Source of the DNA: Adineta steineri
Lineage: Eukaryota > Rotifera > Eurotatoria > Adinetida > Adinetidae
Reading direction: 5' to 3'
Assembly (NCBI GenBank): GCA_905250115.1
Contig: CAJNOI010000295.1
Span: forward strand, 21,500-85,499
Length of the DNA stretch: 64,000 nucleotides
The notes beneath the pieces are model-generated. The model was not told where the DNA came from. It was given only the letters and a program-made list of their open reading frames with translations, and searched no databases. Shown here in pieces: positions 1-11,355 of this stretch. Each line of letters begins with the position of its first letter. Position 1 is the first letter of the stretch. Position numbers and translations under genes: made by a program.

Positions 1-324
1 GAAAGTCTTTTTAATGCTCTGGTGACATTGTTTTTAAATAAGTTTCATTATAATTGGTCTCTTGTATTAGTTATTTTTGGATGTCATCTTTACGTTCTTA
101 GCTATTTAGTTTTCAAATCTGACTATATTCCTAAAAAATTTGTTTTTTTATTAATTATTGTTTCTCTTTGTTATATTATCAACAATTGGGCTAATTTACT
201 ATTACCCAACTATGAAAAATATAAAACAACAATCGAAATATTTCTTAGCGTACCTATGATTGTTGGGGAAATGGGATTTGGTTTATGGCTTTTATTCAAA
301 GGTGGTATAGAACATGAAGATTAA
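1..324 (+). CDS. DUF4386-like membrane protein, C-terminal part
   Basis: The reading frame is already open at base 1 and runs to a TAA at 322-324, so this is the 3' end of a gene that begins outside the window; the GTG at 22 is only an internal codon. About 107 residues are visible, with three or four hydrophobic helices. The motifs YLVFKSDYIPK, NWANLLLPNY and a final GEMGFGLWLLFKG match my memory of the C-terminal half of DUF4386, a family of small integral membrane proteins of unknown function found mainly in bacteria. In a bdelloid this would fit horizontal acquisition, but no intron or flanking gene here proves that. The function cannot be inferred. Confidence 0.6.
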   Translation, partial: ESLFNALVTLFLNKFHYNWSLVLVIFGCHLYVLSYLVFKSDYIPKKFVFLLIIVSLCYIINNWANLLLPNYEKYKTTIEIFLSVPMIVGEMGFGLWLLFKGGIEHED

Positions 325-1684
325 GGTGATTCAAACAAAAAAACAGATTAATTTGTAAATCTTAACTCTTTGCTTTTCAACAATCAAATTTAATTGAAAT
401 AAATAAAATCGATTATGACAATTTCTAAACTTTATGAATAAAGTGGGCGTGGGTGCAACTTTTCTTAATCTTCGTCCCGATAATATCAATTTCTTACTTT
501 TCACCTCAGGATAGTGCTCCTTTTTTGAAAGCTGATCTATTATTATTCTAGTCTTTTCTTGTCTTTTCGTAAATCTACTTGAAAAACTTTTATTTTTATC
601 ACGTTTAACAGGAAAATCATACATCAACATTGATGCAACGAAAAATTCATCTTGAAGGTATATGAATGTAGATGATAATTGATGGAAATATCTATACGCA
701 CTGTCGACAAATTTTCCAGTGATTTATATTCACTTGTTATAGTGAGACAAATGACTATTTCATAAAAGCTATCAAAAAAGTATCACGAACGTTTGCTTTT
801 TATTAGAGTTAATTCAGTGTTTAATATTGTATCATCAGTATATTTACAAGAATCGTATTTTAAGCATGCCGAATACTCTTCGATGAATCATTCAGTATTA
901 TGACAATGTAAAATAAAACTTTAATCATATCAACAAATCAAATATGTCGTAGTATTATACAATATATTTAAAAGTTCAATTGATATTTTTTATGAATCAT
1001 ACTATACACAAAATATAAAAAAGGAAAAAAAATTCATCAACATTATTGTTTGTTTTGACTGACATCATGGAAACAGTGCTGTTTTCTCTTCATCATAATA
1101 TTACATTTTTTCTCATCATTTATTTAGAACATAGGTTTTTTAATCAACGATATACTTTGCCATATTCTTATTAAAGAAGCACAATCTTTTTACAACCTGT
1201 TTGTTTCTATAGTTTCTTTGCAAAAAAAATGAACATACTTTTTGAATAAACTTTTGTTTTATCTCATAGAACTGAAGAAAAAAGAAAAAGAAAGAAGGAA
1301 CAGAAACATTTTATTTCTTTCTTTTTTGGCTCAAAACACTTTAGCTTCAGCCTGTTTAGTATTCTTCGTCTTTCTTTCACGATATAATATAACAATTCAA
1401 AATATATGCATCATTCTGTTCTAGCTGCATATAAACAAAGAAAAAAAAATCTACTTTATGCATATTTAAGTCTTTTGTCGAACAGAAAAAAAAGTTGACG
1501 ACTAGTTTTGACTAAAAAGAAAAAAAAGAATGACGATTATTTTATTTCATCACATTAACAAAATGAAAAGACAAGTTGGTATGTTAAATGAGAAAAAAAA
1601 ATAGACAGTAATATATTGTTATACTGCTGCATTGTGACTTGCTCAGAGTTACATTTATTTCCTTAGATTAAAAGTTTTTTGGTA
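325..1684. other. Intergenic, AT-rich
   Basis: No convincing coding exon on either strand. The short open frames here have low-complexity K/F/I-rich translations and no recognisable motif. It presumably holds the 3' flank of the DUF4386 gene and the promoter of the PAN/kelch gene. Confidence 0.5.
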
Positions 1685-4364
1685 ATGGCTCGAAGAGGAA
1701 TTTGTCATTTGCTTTTGTTCATGTTTATTTTCCAATCAGTCGCACAAGATATGCGATCGATAAAAATGTCTTCACTGACTGGTTGGCAATTTCAATGTTT
1801 TAATACAAGTTGTTCACCCTTCGTCACTATGATAGTAAAAAATGTTCGAAGGTGTCAAATGGGATGTTTAAGTGAGATTTATTGTAAAGCAGCCACTTTT
1901 CATGAATCCACTTCTAATTGTGAATTGTTTGCCAATCCACCAGATCCAAATGGAAACATGCTGGCTAATTTAGATACTATTACTATGATTAACAAGGATG
2001 GAACAAGATTTCCGCCTGGTTAGTATGAATATAAGTATATTTAAAAAATAAATCATATTGAAAATGTAAAGAAAAATCTGTTCGAGTAGCAAATAAAATC
2101 TTTCTTTTCTTCTTCTAATCAATGACTTGATTTCTAAAATCTTCGGAATATAGATGTGATTGAGCGATAGAACAACAATCTCATTCACCCTAAAAAATCT
2201 CATTCAATATTCTTGCTTTATTTTTATCTCATTTTCTTCAAACAGAACCAACCACAACAACTACAACAAGCACAACCACAACAACAACTACAACAACAAC
2301 AAGCACAACTACAACAACAACTACAACAACAACAAGCACAAGCACAACAACAACAACAACAACAACAACAACTACAACAACAACAACAACAACAACTACA
2401 ACAAGCACAACTACAACAACAACTACAACAACAACAAGCACAACTACAACAACAACAAGCACAAGCACAACTACAACAACAACTACAACTACAACAACTA
2501 CGATGTCGACCGGTTAGTAATGCGCTACACTACTTTTTGACAGCGTAAACTAGGATCATTCCGATTGATTTTGATTATAAGTTACTAACGGAGGTACTTG
2601 ATGTTGGTCGAGAAACTTCCACACTAATAAATTTGTATGCTAGAAAATGATACGAGATTTAGACAGGGATCTGCTTGAAGCTTTTACATCTACCGCCACG
2701 GTAGGCGCCGCTATGCACACCACAGATCAGCAAGTACGACTATCTGCCACTCCAACGTCACTGTACTTCCGCTCCATGTTCAAGAATCACGATAAGAGTC
2801 CACCCCGTTTTTAATCGCCTGTGGCATCTTCACTACGTTTGTAAACGCCCGTTACAGTTCCTCCCTGTTTCTAAAGATCCCACTGCAATTCCATATTGAG
2901 AGTGGATGTATATAGGGATGTACCGAGCTCGAGCCTCTCAGGCTCGGTAGGCTCGCTCAGGCTCAGGGCTCCGGTGTCAGAATTGATATGGCAGTAGGTG
3001 AATGTGGGTGAGAGTGCGGGTGAAAATAGTGAGTGAGAGTGAAAAGAATAGTACCTGCACTCACCACACCCACCCACTGCCACATCAATTCTGACATCCG
3101 AGCTCTGAGCCTGAGCGAGCCTACCGAGCCTCGAGCCTGACTGAGCCTCGAGCCTGACCAAGCCCGAGAGGCTCAGCCAGGGCTCGGGCCTGGTACATCC
3201 TTAGGTGTGAGTGAGAATTACGGTGTAGATTTGAATTTGAGAGTCATAGAAGAATTAGGCTTCTACATCTACAGTATCAAGATTGCAAAATAACGTCCAT
3301 AGATACCAGTATAACATCTCAAAATACAGACAAAGAAAAATTTACTGATGACTTTATATTTAGGATGGACAACCATAGCAAACATGAATGTTGTGCGTTA
3401 TGCTCACACAGCATCCATATTAGCAAATGGAAAAGTATTAGCTGCTGCCGGATGCAACAGTGCTGCTACTAACAGTGCTGAATTATATGATCCATCGGCA
3501 GGTAATTGGACAATCACAGGAAATTTAGCTGTCGCACGAGAATTTCACACAGCATCTGTATTATCAAATGGAAAAGTGTTAGCTGCTGGTGGATCTAGTG
3601 GCAGTAGTACTTTAGCTAGTGCTGAATTGTATGATCCATCAACAGGTAGTTGGATAAACATAGGAAATATGAATACTGGACGAGAACGGTTTACAGCATC
3701 CATATTAACAAATGGAAAAGTATTAGTTAATGGTGGTTGGTCTGGTAGTGATGAAACCGCGAGTGCTGAATTATATAATTCATCAACAGGTGGTTGGACA
3801 AACACAGGAAATTTGAATTCTAAACGACAACGGCATACAGCAACCCTACTAGCAAATGGAAAAGTATTAGTTGCTGGTGGATACAACGGTGCTGTTATCA
3901 ACAGTGCTGAACTATATGATCCATCAACAGGTAGTTGGGCAATAACAGGAAGCATGAATATCTTACGAGAATATCACACAGCAACCCTACTAGGAAATGG
4001 AAAAGTATTAGTTGCTGGTGGATCCAACAATGATGCTAGCTACAGTGCTGTTGTCAACAGTGCTGAATTATATGATCCATTAACAGGTAATTGGACAATC
4101 ACAGGAAGCATGAATGTCGCACGAAAATATCATACAGCAGCCGTACTAGCAAATGGAAAAGTATTAGTTACTGGTGGATATAATGGTAGTAATGATGTCA
4201 CTAGTGCTGAAGTATATGATCCATCAACAGGTAATTGGACAACCACAGGAAACATGAATGTCTCACGAGAATATCACACAGCAACCATACTAGCCAATGG
4301 AAGAGTGTTAGTTGCTGGTGGAAATAATAATGGAGCTACTGTCAATAGTGTTCAACTGTATTGA
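1685..4364 (+). CDS. Secreted PAN/Apple - mucin-like - kelch propeller protein
   Basis: Three exons join in frame: 1685-2018, 2246-2512 and 3364-4364 (533 aa). Both introns are phase 1 and both donors read G|GTTAGT. Exon 1 starts at ATG 1685 with a hydrophobic signal peptide (about residues 1-20) followed by a cysteine-rich PAN/Apple-like module (C-x-F, CxxGC, CKAATFH, C.LF spacing). Exon 2, read in the joined frame, is an almost pure Thr/Ser tract of about 88 residues, a likely O-glycosylated stalk; the Gln-, Asn- and Val-rich frames there are shadows. Exon 3 encodes seven kelch blocks of the form HTA(S/T)(I/L)[11 protein letters not shown]...[11 protein letters not shown], enough for one seven-bladed beta-propeller. 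Role: probably an extracellular adhesive or carbohydrate-binding protein (inference). The 851-nt second intron is unusually long and holds an inverted repeat. Confidence 0.8.
2246..2512 (+). repeat. ACA/ACT trinucleotide-rich mucin exon
   Basis: Nearly pure (ACA)n with ACT, AGC and ACC interruptions, forming exon 2 of the PAN/kelch gene. It translates to poly-Thr/Ser in the spliced frame. Length is likely polymorphic. Confidence 0.85.
2916..3200. mobile_element. GC-rich foldback element inside intron 2
   Basis: An imperfect inverted repeat of about 285 bp. The ends read GGATGTACC (2916-2924) and GGTACATCC (3192-3200). The arms are rich in GAGCCTGAGC-type words, and the centre is a GTGGGTGAG/CTCACCCAC pair flanking a short loop near 3035. 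No coding capacity. It is richer in GC than its surroundings and looks like a non-autonomous foldback or MITE-type insertion in the intron of the kelch gene. Confidence 0.6.
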
Positions 4365-5440
4365 TTGTCACCGACAGAATGCCATTTTCATTTTTAGACT
4401 GAAACATACCGTTCTACTTTTTAATCAGTTTATTTAATCAGTTTATTTAATCATGCATGCTTCAATAAAACTATTATTAATCTAAAGATTCAGGAGTAAA
4501 ACTCATAACGTGAAATATGATTCGAAGTCGAATGGAAGGGCGATGATTGAGACTCACCATTTTGAGGGTGTGGATGTGGATATGACCAATACGTTTATTC
4601 CACACCCATATTCATATTGTTCTGTATAATTCCAATTTTATTTTGTTTCATCGATTGACGACAGAAGCATATGACATATTATCTTCATTCAACAAAACTG
4701 AAGAAAAAACATAAATAATGGGAGTCCATATGAACGCATTCTATTCCAAAAATTAATACTGCATCGAATAACTTCGATTGCTTGAATGCTGTTTAATCCT
4801 GTCTAGATCTTAGTATTCAGAATCAGACTATAATTATTCCATACATCGTTTTAATCCTTCAAAACTGCATCAAATAATATATTAGAAGGCAGTAACAATT
4901 ACCAATGAAGAAAAATACTGCATGAAAAATTTGAAATTTTATTTCATAGAAACAATGTGATATTCGATAGTTGTAAGCAAACACACCACTATAGTCACAT
5001 GATGTGGTAATCTTTTTCTTTTTCACTTGTATTTTTCATTTTTTGATCTATTTCTCAATTTTACTTAAAAATGTGTTATTACGCAGTTAGAAACCAAAAG
5101 CAATAATTGCCTTCGCCTTTTTATCTCCTTTGTATTAATACTCTTGTTTTTCTTAGATGTATTTATTATTGGATAGAACGCATTTTTTCAAGACTGTAAT
5201 AATCGTCACTTTTCAATCAAAAGATACACCGCGTTTATTTATAGGTATGATTCGGCCTATCTCTTCGGATTATAATAAGTGTATAGAGATTAATGACATC
5301 TGATTTTATTAGTAAGTGATGTTACATGATTGTGAGAGATAAGGGTATGAAGATTAAAGATAGAGTAATGATTTTATTTCAAATATAGATAATTGAAATA
5401 TTGAAAAATTTCTTTAAATTATGAAATTCACTATGACTTT
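4365..5440. other. Intergenic with one telomere-like hairpin
   Basis: AT-rich and without a supported exon. It contains a G/T-rich to C/A-rich hairpin at about 4557-4619 (TTTGAGGGTGTGGATG against CCACACCCATATTC). Confidence 0.5.
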
Positions 5441-6095
5441 TTATAATTTCATAATATAAACAAGTGCATAGAATGATGGGCTTAAACTAATTTCAGATGA
5501 TGTTGCAACATAAGAATGAGATTGGTTTTCTCCACTTGATTTAATTGAATGTTTATGTTGACATGTTGTACAACTCTCCCATTCACTTCGACGAACATAA
5601 AGAAAGCGAGTTGTTGAGACAAAGTAGCTTGATTATGCTTGAACATCATAATAAATATTGTCATTGTCTTCAATTTCTGTTGTACCATTATGATTATGTC
5701 GTGGCATTTGTGCTTCGGATAATACAGGGCCTTGAATTGAGATTTCTAGGCTTGCGCTTTATTTGCTGCACCATGATCTTAAATGAATAATTTTTGCATG
5801 AGAGTAGCAGAAAATTGAGAGAATACAAATCGATCACGTAAATCAGGTGAACCATTTTTTCCATCGCAAACAGTCCAACCTTGAGGAATCCTATTTTCAT
5901 TGCCACTCCTAAAAAGAAAAGTAGAAATAATGCACGTAACATAATACAATTGCACCTTTAGGCACTAAATATTGATGATCAACCCAAGTACATCTAAATT
6001 TAAAAATTGAGAAATAAAACAATTGACTTCTACGATACTTACTCTGCATGTGTAGAAAGTTCAACAAATATGGATAGTATAATAATGAAAAGCAT
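5441..6095 (-). pseudogene. Decayed secreted phage-tail-collar-like protein
   Basis: Read on the minus strand, ATG 6095 opens a signal peptide (MLFIIILSIFVELSTHA). A good GT-AG intron (exon 1 6095-6043, exon 2 from 5993) joins it to a segment ending VPKGAIVL. Further on come RIPQGWTVCDGKNGSPDLRD (about 5890-5820), then LSEAQMPRHNHNG in another frame, and at the end SPSFYALVYIMKL before TAA at 5441. This order (PKGAI, GW.xCDG.NGTPDLRDRF, QMPxHxHxG, YYALxYIMKL) is the phage tail collar fold. Frame changes and stops (after LFI, in KAQA, after DVQA) break it, so it is a pseudogene unless unusual introns are used. The combination of a eukaryotic signal peptide and intron with a phage/bacterial domain suggests an old domesticated transfer. 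Confidence 0.7.
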
Positions 6096-6262
6096 TGGAT
6101 AGACTGTTTTTTGTTGTCGAGAAGAAACATATCCTTGTATATATATATAGTCAATCAAAATTTTTAATCCTTAAATAACTAAATCTTTGTTTTCAATATT
6201 CAGTATAACCTTGAAAGTAAAGATTGAATGATCGATTTTTTCTTTATTGTATATGATGTACA

Positions 6263-6976
6263 GCGTTTTTATTTTTTTTTTTTTTTTATTTATTTAGGCA
6301 GAATGAGACTGACGACCTTAAAGGTCCTTACAGTACATGATTGAGTTAGAAGAGAGAGAAAGAAAGAAAATAGAGAAAAAAAAAATAGTATAGTTTAGTA
6401 TATATAAATATGAGAAGAGTAGCATTAAACAGTAACAAAAGAGGTACAAAAACAAAACAGATCAAGACCAAGAGGAGAGAAACAAGAATATGTAATACAT
6501 AGTTACATAATTATTATAACAACAGTATCAAGATCAAAAAAGAAAGAAGACAAGAGGAAAGAGAAAAAAAAAAAAAAAAACTTCAGAACGATTCAGGGAA
6601 ATCAGCCAAGGTCATGACATCATCAATATCATAGTTGATGGTGGAAAGATTAGGAGGAATACTTGCGCACCACGTAGCGCATTTTTCCAAAACAGAGGTG
6701 TGGCTGATGAATCTTTTGGTTCTATGTGTACCCTTAACTGGATATTTATTCTTCAGCCACTGTTCCCGGAAAAAATTGACGTTAGCTAATTCGAAAATTA
6801 GTCTACCATCAATCGTATCCGACCAGGCTTCGAAATACTTTTCGAAATAGTTTTTACAGCGGTCTTCAAGGGATTTTTCGTTGAGACAGAACGCAAAAAG
6901 ATCATTATTAATGTGCAGGGCATAGAGAGCTCTACGAAGGCAAACGAAGTAGAAGTGGTTCAAGTCTTGTTGCTGC
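6263..6976 (-). mobile_element. 3' end of a non-LTR retrotransposon, minus strand
   Basis: On the minus strand an open frame of about 125 codons (6963-6583, open into the gap) is followed by a pyrimidine-rich 3' UTR, the palindromic-looking AAGGACCTTTAAGGTCGTC, a run of AAATAAATAAA and a long A tail (plus-strand T run near 6270-6290). The order of coding end, UTR and poly-A is that of a LINE 3' terminus. The protein (motifs RRALYALHINNDLFAFCL and VLEKCATWCASIP) looks like a retroelement C-terminal region, but I cannot name the clade. The 5' part is lost in the adjacent gap. Confidence 0.45.
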
Positions 6977-7076
6977 NNNNNNNNNNNNNNNNNNNNNNNN
7001 NNNNNNNNNNNNNNNNNNNNNNNNNNNNNNNNNNNNNNNNNNNNNNNNNNNNNNNNNNNNNNNNNNNNNNNNNNNN
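6977..7076. other. Assembly gap (100 N)
   Basis: Exactly 100 N, the usual placeholder for a gap of unknown size. It lies at the retroelement edge, so the repeat probably broke the assembly. Confidence 0.95.
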
Positions 7077-8890
7077 AAAAACGCTATTAAGACACTTGCT
7101 TCTTAGAAAAATAATGTAAATGACGAAACCTAGATAACAGCATACACATGGAATAGTCAAAAAAACCAATGAATTGATAACAAGAAACCAGATATATATA
7201 CCTCGATCATAGGATGGTAGTTGAGAACCTTTTTGTTTTAGTTCTAGACTTGCTAAAACAACTGTCAAAGTCGCCATATAAAACCAGCTAAATTTCATAG
7301 AAATTAGATAATTTCCAAATCCCCAACCACGCGAATAACATTGCTATTTTTCATAACTTCTCGAAAATCAGGACATGGTCGTGACAGTCGACCAATTCTC
7401 TTGATGTAGATGTAGTATGTTTGTAAATTATTATATGAAAAGACGACGAACGTGCTTCATAAATGTTTTAAACGAATTATTTAGTTGAAGATGCTCAGAT
7501 ATAAAAAAGAAAATTAAACAATCGATTGTACATGTAGTTGTATTTTCATATTTCGTTTGTTGTCAAACGACAATAGTGGAAAACAGTATTAAAAATAAAA
7601 GATCAAAGCTCTTGAGGATGTATGAGAATGTGGGTGTGGATTCATCTTTTATTTACCCACGCTCATACCCATCCACACCCTCGAGAGAGAACATAACTGT
7701 TAAGCAAAAGAAATAAGAATGAAACAGTAAATTCAAAGAAGCTTATAAATGAATACTGCCTCGATGATTAATTTAAGAACATTGTCGATATATTGTTTAT
7801 TTCATATAAATGTCAACAAAATTTCAATATTTAACATTACTGAAAAAATAAAATTATGTTTGATGACTTTTTTTGAGTATGGATTTGTGTTCATGATTAA
7901 TGAATATTAATGATAATAGTTACATTCATAATATATTCATCTTTAGATATATAAAGACATTAAACCATAACATTTCTTTGTTTATTTTTATTCGATAGTG
8001 TTTCAAAATAGTTGGTTTTGCTCATTCATTTTTTTTAATAATATTTTCACTTTGAGTTGTAATAAAATTACATGTAACAGATATTAATATATTTTTCAAG
8101 AAATTTATTGAATAAGTAGTTAAGTAAACACACAAAACACTCCTAAAGTATTTTTAAAGTTTACTATACCACATAACAGATATTTTTTGCTTGCATTCAT
8201 TTTCTTAATTTTGATGAGGAATAAATTTAAATAACTTGAACTAGTTATTCAACTGTTTCTACTACACTTCAAGATTAATTTATACATATCAAAGATTTTT
8301 ATATAAAAAATCTCAAAGAAAAACATTTATTCAGAACTGTTCGTATCGAGTATAGAGTTTGACTAAAACTGATTTATGAAGTCTAGAATATCCATTTTCT
8401 TTTTTTTATGAACTTCGAAATGGATATGACCAGATCATTTCACAGTTTACTGGCAAAATACATTTTCATCATTTCGAAGAATTAATTAACTTCTTTGATT
8501 TTGTATTGTATGTAGGTATACGAAGAAATCTCCGATATTTATATCAACAGTATTAGTTTTCTTCTTTTATCGTCTCTAGGCATCTTCATTTACCGGTATT
8601 TATACATTCTTGCTATCCTATATCAAATTCAACGTTCAGTATACTAAAAGTAACAAGAAACTTTTTTTCTAATTATTGTTATACCTATAATTAATACTTA
8701 CTTATTTCTTTTATTTTTTTTGTAACATTCAGTTTTGAAAATATAATTAAAACTGTTATTTAATATCTTGTTAGATAACAAAGAAACGGCAAAAGACAGA
8801 AAGATTAGTTATTAGCATAGCATTTGTGTTTTCTTTATATCCGAGTACATCACAATATTCTATTGTTCATTTTGAAATCAGATTGCGACA
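7077..8890. other. Intergenic, AT-rich, with hairpin at 7611-7685
   Basis: No supported gene. A telomere-like hairpin (CTTGAGGATG...TGGGTGTGG / CCACACCCTCGAG) spans 7611-7685. The rest is AT-rich, with the promoter of the next gene at its right edge. Confidence 0.5.
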
Positions 8891-11355
8891 ATGGTCGATA
8901 TTACCAAACGAATTTTTTGGCATTTTTCACTTAAAGACTTATTAACGATTCTATGTTCAGCTGCTATACCCATAGCGCTGGCTATTTATACTTCAATTGG
9001 GCATCAGCAACAAAAAAAGGAAGCTGAAAAAACACGACAGTTTGATTTGGAACAAGCTGAAAAATTAAGACAACGAGCACTTTATGATGAGTTTTTAAAT
9101 AATATCTATAAACTGGATAAAGATGGTTATCTAAACGACACAAAAAATCCATGGGCATTTGCGAATGCATATTATCGTGCTGCACATCGTCAATGGGATA
9201 CAGTACGTAAAGGAGACGTTTTACAATTTCTTAAAGAACAACAATTAATTGGTAGAAATAATTGTACTGATGGATGTAAAACAACAAATTTAGATGATAT
9301 AATTCGTTTGAATGAGTTAAACTTTGATAATGTGCATCTAGCAAGTCAAACAGGTGCATTAAATAAGCTGAATTTACAATGTGTTTCTTTTGATCATGTC
9401 TCAATGACAAATGCTGAGTTTTCATCTGTTAGTTTAAATGGTGTATCATTTGATGGAGGACGGTTAGATAGCGTGAAATTTGATGGTTCATCTTTAGTTT
9501 GTGCTAGTTTTAATGGTGTAAATCTATCAGGAGTAGATTTTGGAAACTCAGATCTGACAGGTGCAAAGTTTTTAAACAGTGATTTATCGAATGTTAAATT
9601 AACAGAAGATCAAAGAAAACAAGCATCATTTCATAATGTGACTATGTCAAATGGAGAGAAGAGTGAAATTGAATCCTCAACGACAACAAAAGAACCTATA
9701 ACACAAACAACAGCAATAAAAAAAACAGAAATGTCGACAACAACATTATCATCATCATCATCATCATCGTCTACAACATTGATAACAACGCCATCAACAA
9801 CAACATCCTCAATGACTTCACAAACAACATCAACAACAACAACATCCTCAATGACTTCACAAACAACGTCAACAACAACAATATCATCATTTTCAACAAC
9901 AATAACAACAACAGCATCCTCAGCAACTTCATCAACAACGTCGTCATCATCAACAACATCAACAACAATAACAACAACATCAACAACATCAGCAACAACA
10001 ATAACAACAACATCAACAACATCAGCAACAACAATAACAACAACAACAACATCAATCGGTCAGTAATATACCACACAAATCATAATACCTTTTTAGTTGC
10101 TAATCGATCAATTCTTCTTTAGTTTGAGAAACTATATTCTAGGAAAGTCCCGTTTATTATTTGCTGGACATGTGGGCGTGAGTGTATTGTGTGTGTGATA
10201 CCTATACCCATACCCACACCCTCAAGATTTGAGCTGAACGTTGCAGATTAAATAGGATAAGACGATGAAATAGTGTTCCTTAATGATAAAAACTATAAAC
10301 TAATTTTTTTTTCTTACTTAACAGCTTGTAATAGTACATTTCGTAATCAAACCACTTACTCAGTTGGTTTAATGCCGCATGCAGTAGTAGTAGTTGATGT
10401 GAACGACGATAACAAACCCGATATTGTCGTTGCAAACCACAAGTCAAACACCACCAGTGTTCTTTTTAACATCGGCAACGGCACTTTTTCTTCTCAAGTT
10501 ACTTACTCAGTTGGTGGAGCTCCAGTATCAGTAGAAGTAGTCGATGTTAATAGCGACAATAAATCCGATATTGTCATCGCAAATTGGGGTTCAAACACTG
10601 TCAGTGTTCTTCTGAACATAGGCAACGGCACATTTTCTTCTCGAACTAACTACCCAGTTGGTGTCATGCCACGGTCAGTAACAGTGGTTGATCTGAACAG
10701 CGACAACCAACCTGATATTGTCGTTGCAAATCAAGGTGCAGTCTTCATCAGTGTTCTTTTTAACATCGGCAACGGCACTTTTTCTACTCAAACTAATTAC
10801 GTAGTTGGTTCTGGATCGTATGCAGCAGTTGTAGCCGATGTGAACAGCGACAATAAACCCGATATTGTTACTGCATATGCGTCTTCAAACACCGTCAGTG
10901 TTCTTCTCAACAAAGGCAACGGCACTTTTTCTTTAACAGGCTACTTAGTTGGTGGAGGTCCACAGTCAATCGCAGTAGTCGATTTGAACAACGACAACAA
11001 ACCCGATATTGTCAGTGCAAATTCAGCTTCGAATACCGTCAGTGTTCTTCTCAACAAAGGCAACGGCACTTTTCCTCTTCAACTTACTTTCACAGTTGGT
11101 GCAGGTCCATTGTTAGTAGCAGTAGCTGATGTAAATAGTGACAATGAACTCGATATTGTCACTGCAAATATGAATGCAAATACCGTCAGTGTTCTTCTTA
11201 ACCATGGCAACGCCACTTTTTCTCCTCATACTACTTATGCAGTTGGTGGAGCTCCAGTATCAGTAGCAGTAGCCGATGTAAACAGTGATAATAAACCTGA
11301 TATTATCACTGCAAATTCCGTCTCACACACCATCAGTGTTCTCCTACACTGTTAA
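8891..11355 (+). CDS. Membrane-anchored pentapeptide - mucin - VCBS/FG-GAP propeller protein
   Basis: Two exons, 8891-10058 and 10325-11355, join in phase 1 to give 732 aa. The N-terminus is short and basic, with one hydrophobic helix at about residues 17-38, then a Lys/Glu/Gln coiled-coil segment, suggesting a type II or signal-anchor topology. Residues about 135-250 carry pentapeptide-type repeats (LNGVSFDGG, VKFDGSSL, VDFGNSDLTGAKFLNSDL). A Thr/Ser-rich stalk of about 130 residues follows and ends at the intron (TCAATCG|GTCAGT). Exon 2 encodes seven FG-GAP/VCBS repeats, each with a DVNSDNKPD calcium-binding loop followed by SNTVSVLLN.GNGTFS, so a seven-bladed propeller. The pentapeptide repeats are mostly a bacterial family. 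Likely a cell-surface protein with an extracellular calcium-stabilised propeller (inference). Confidence 0.8.
9665..10058 (+). repeat. Thr/Ser mucin-like low-complexity coding tract
   Basis: ACA/TCA/ACG-rich tract with two near-identical copies of a segment ending in ATGACTTCACAAACAAC (near 9812 and 9851) and repeated CATCAACAACATCAGC units. It encodes the stalk before the propeller exon. Confidence 0.75.

Noticed and set aside
1242..1424. Lys/Phe-rich small ORF
   Set aside because: AT-rich noise with no signal or motif.
2160..2548. Poly-Gln/Asn and poly-Val ORFs on both strands
   Set aside because: Out-of-frame readings of the ACA-rich exon; in the spliced frame it is Thr/Ser and links the flanking domains.
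7077..7298. Minus-strand ORF with two hydrophobic segments running into the 100-N gap
   Set aside because: Might be a membrane protein start, but no family motif or splice context; hydrophobic frames are common in AT-rich DNA.
9771..10076. Leu/Met-rich minus-strand ORF
   Set aside because: Antisense of the Thr/Ser stalk of the VCBS gene.
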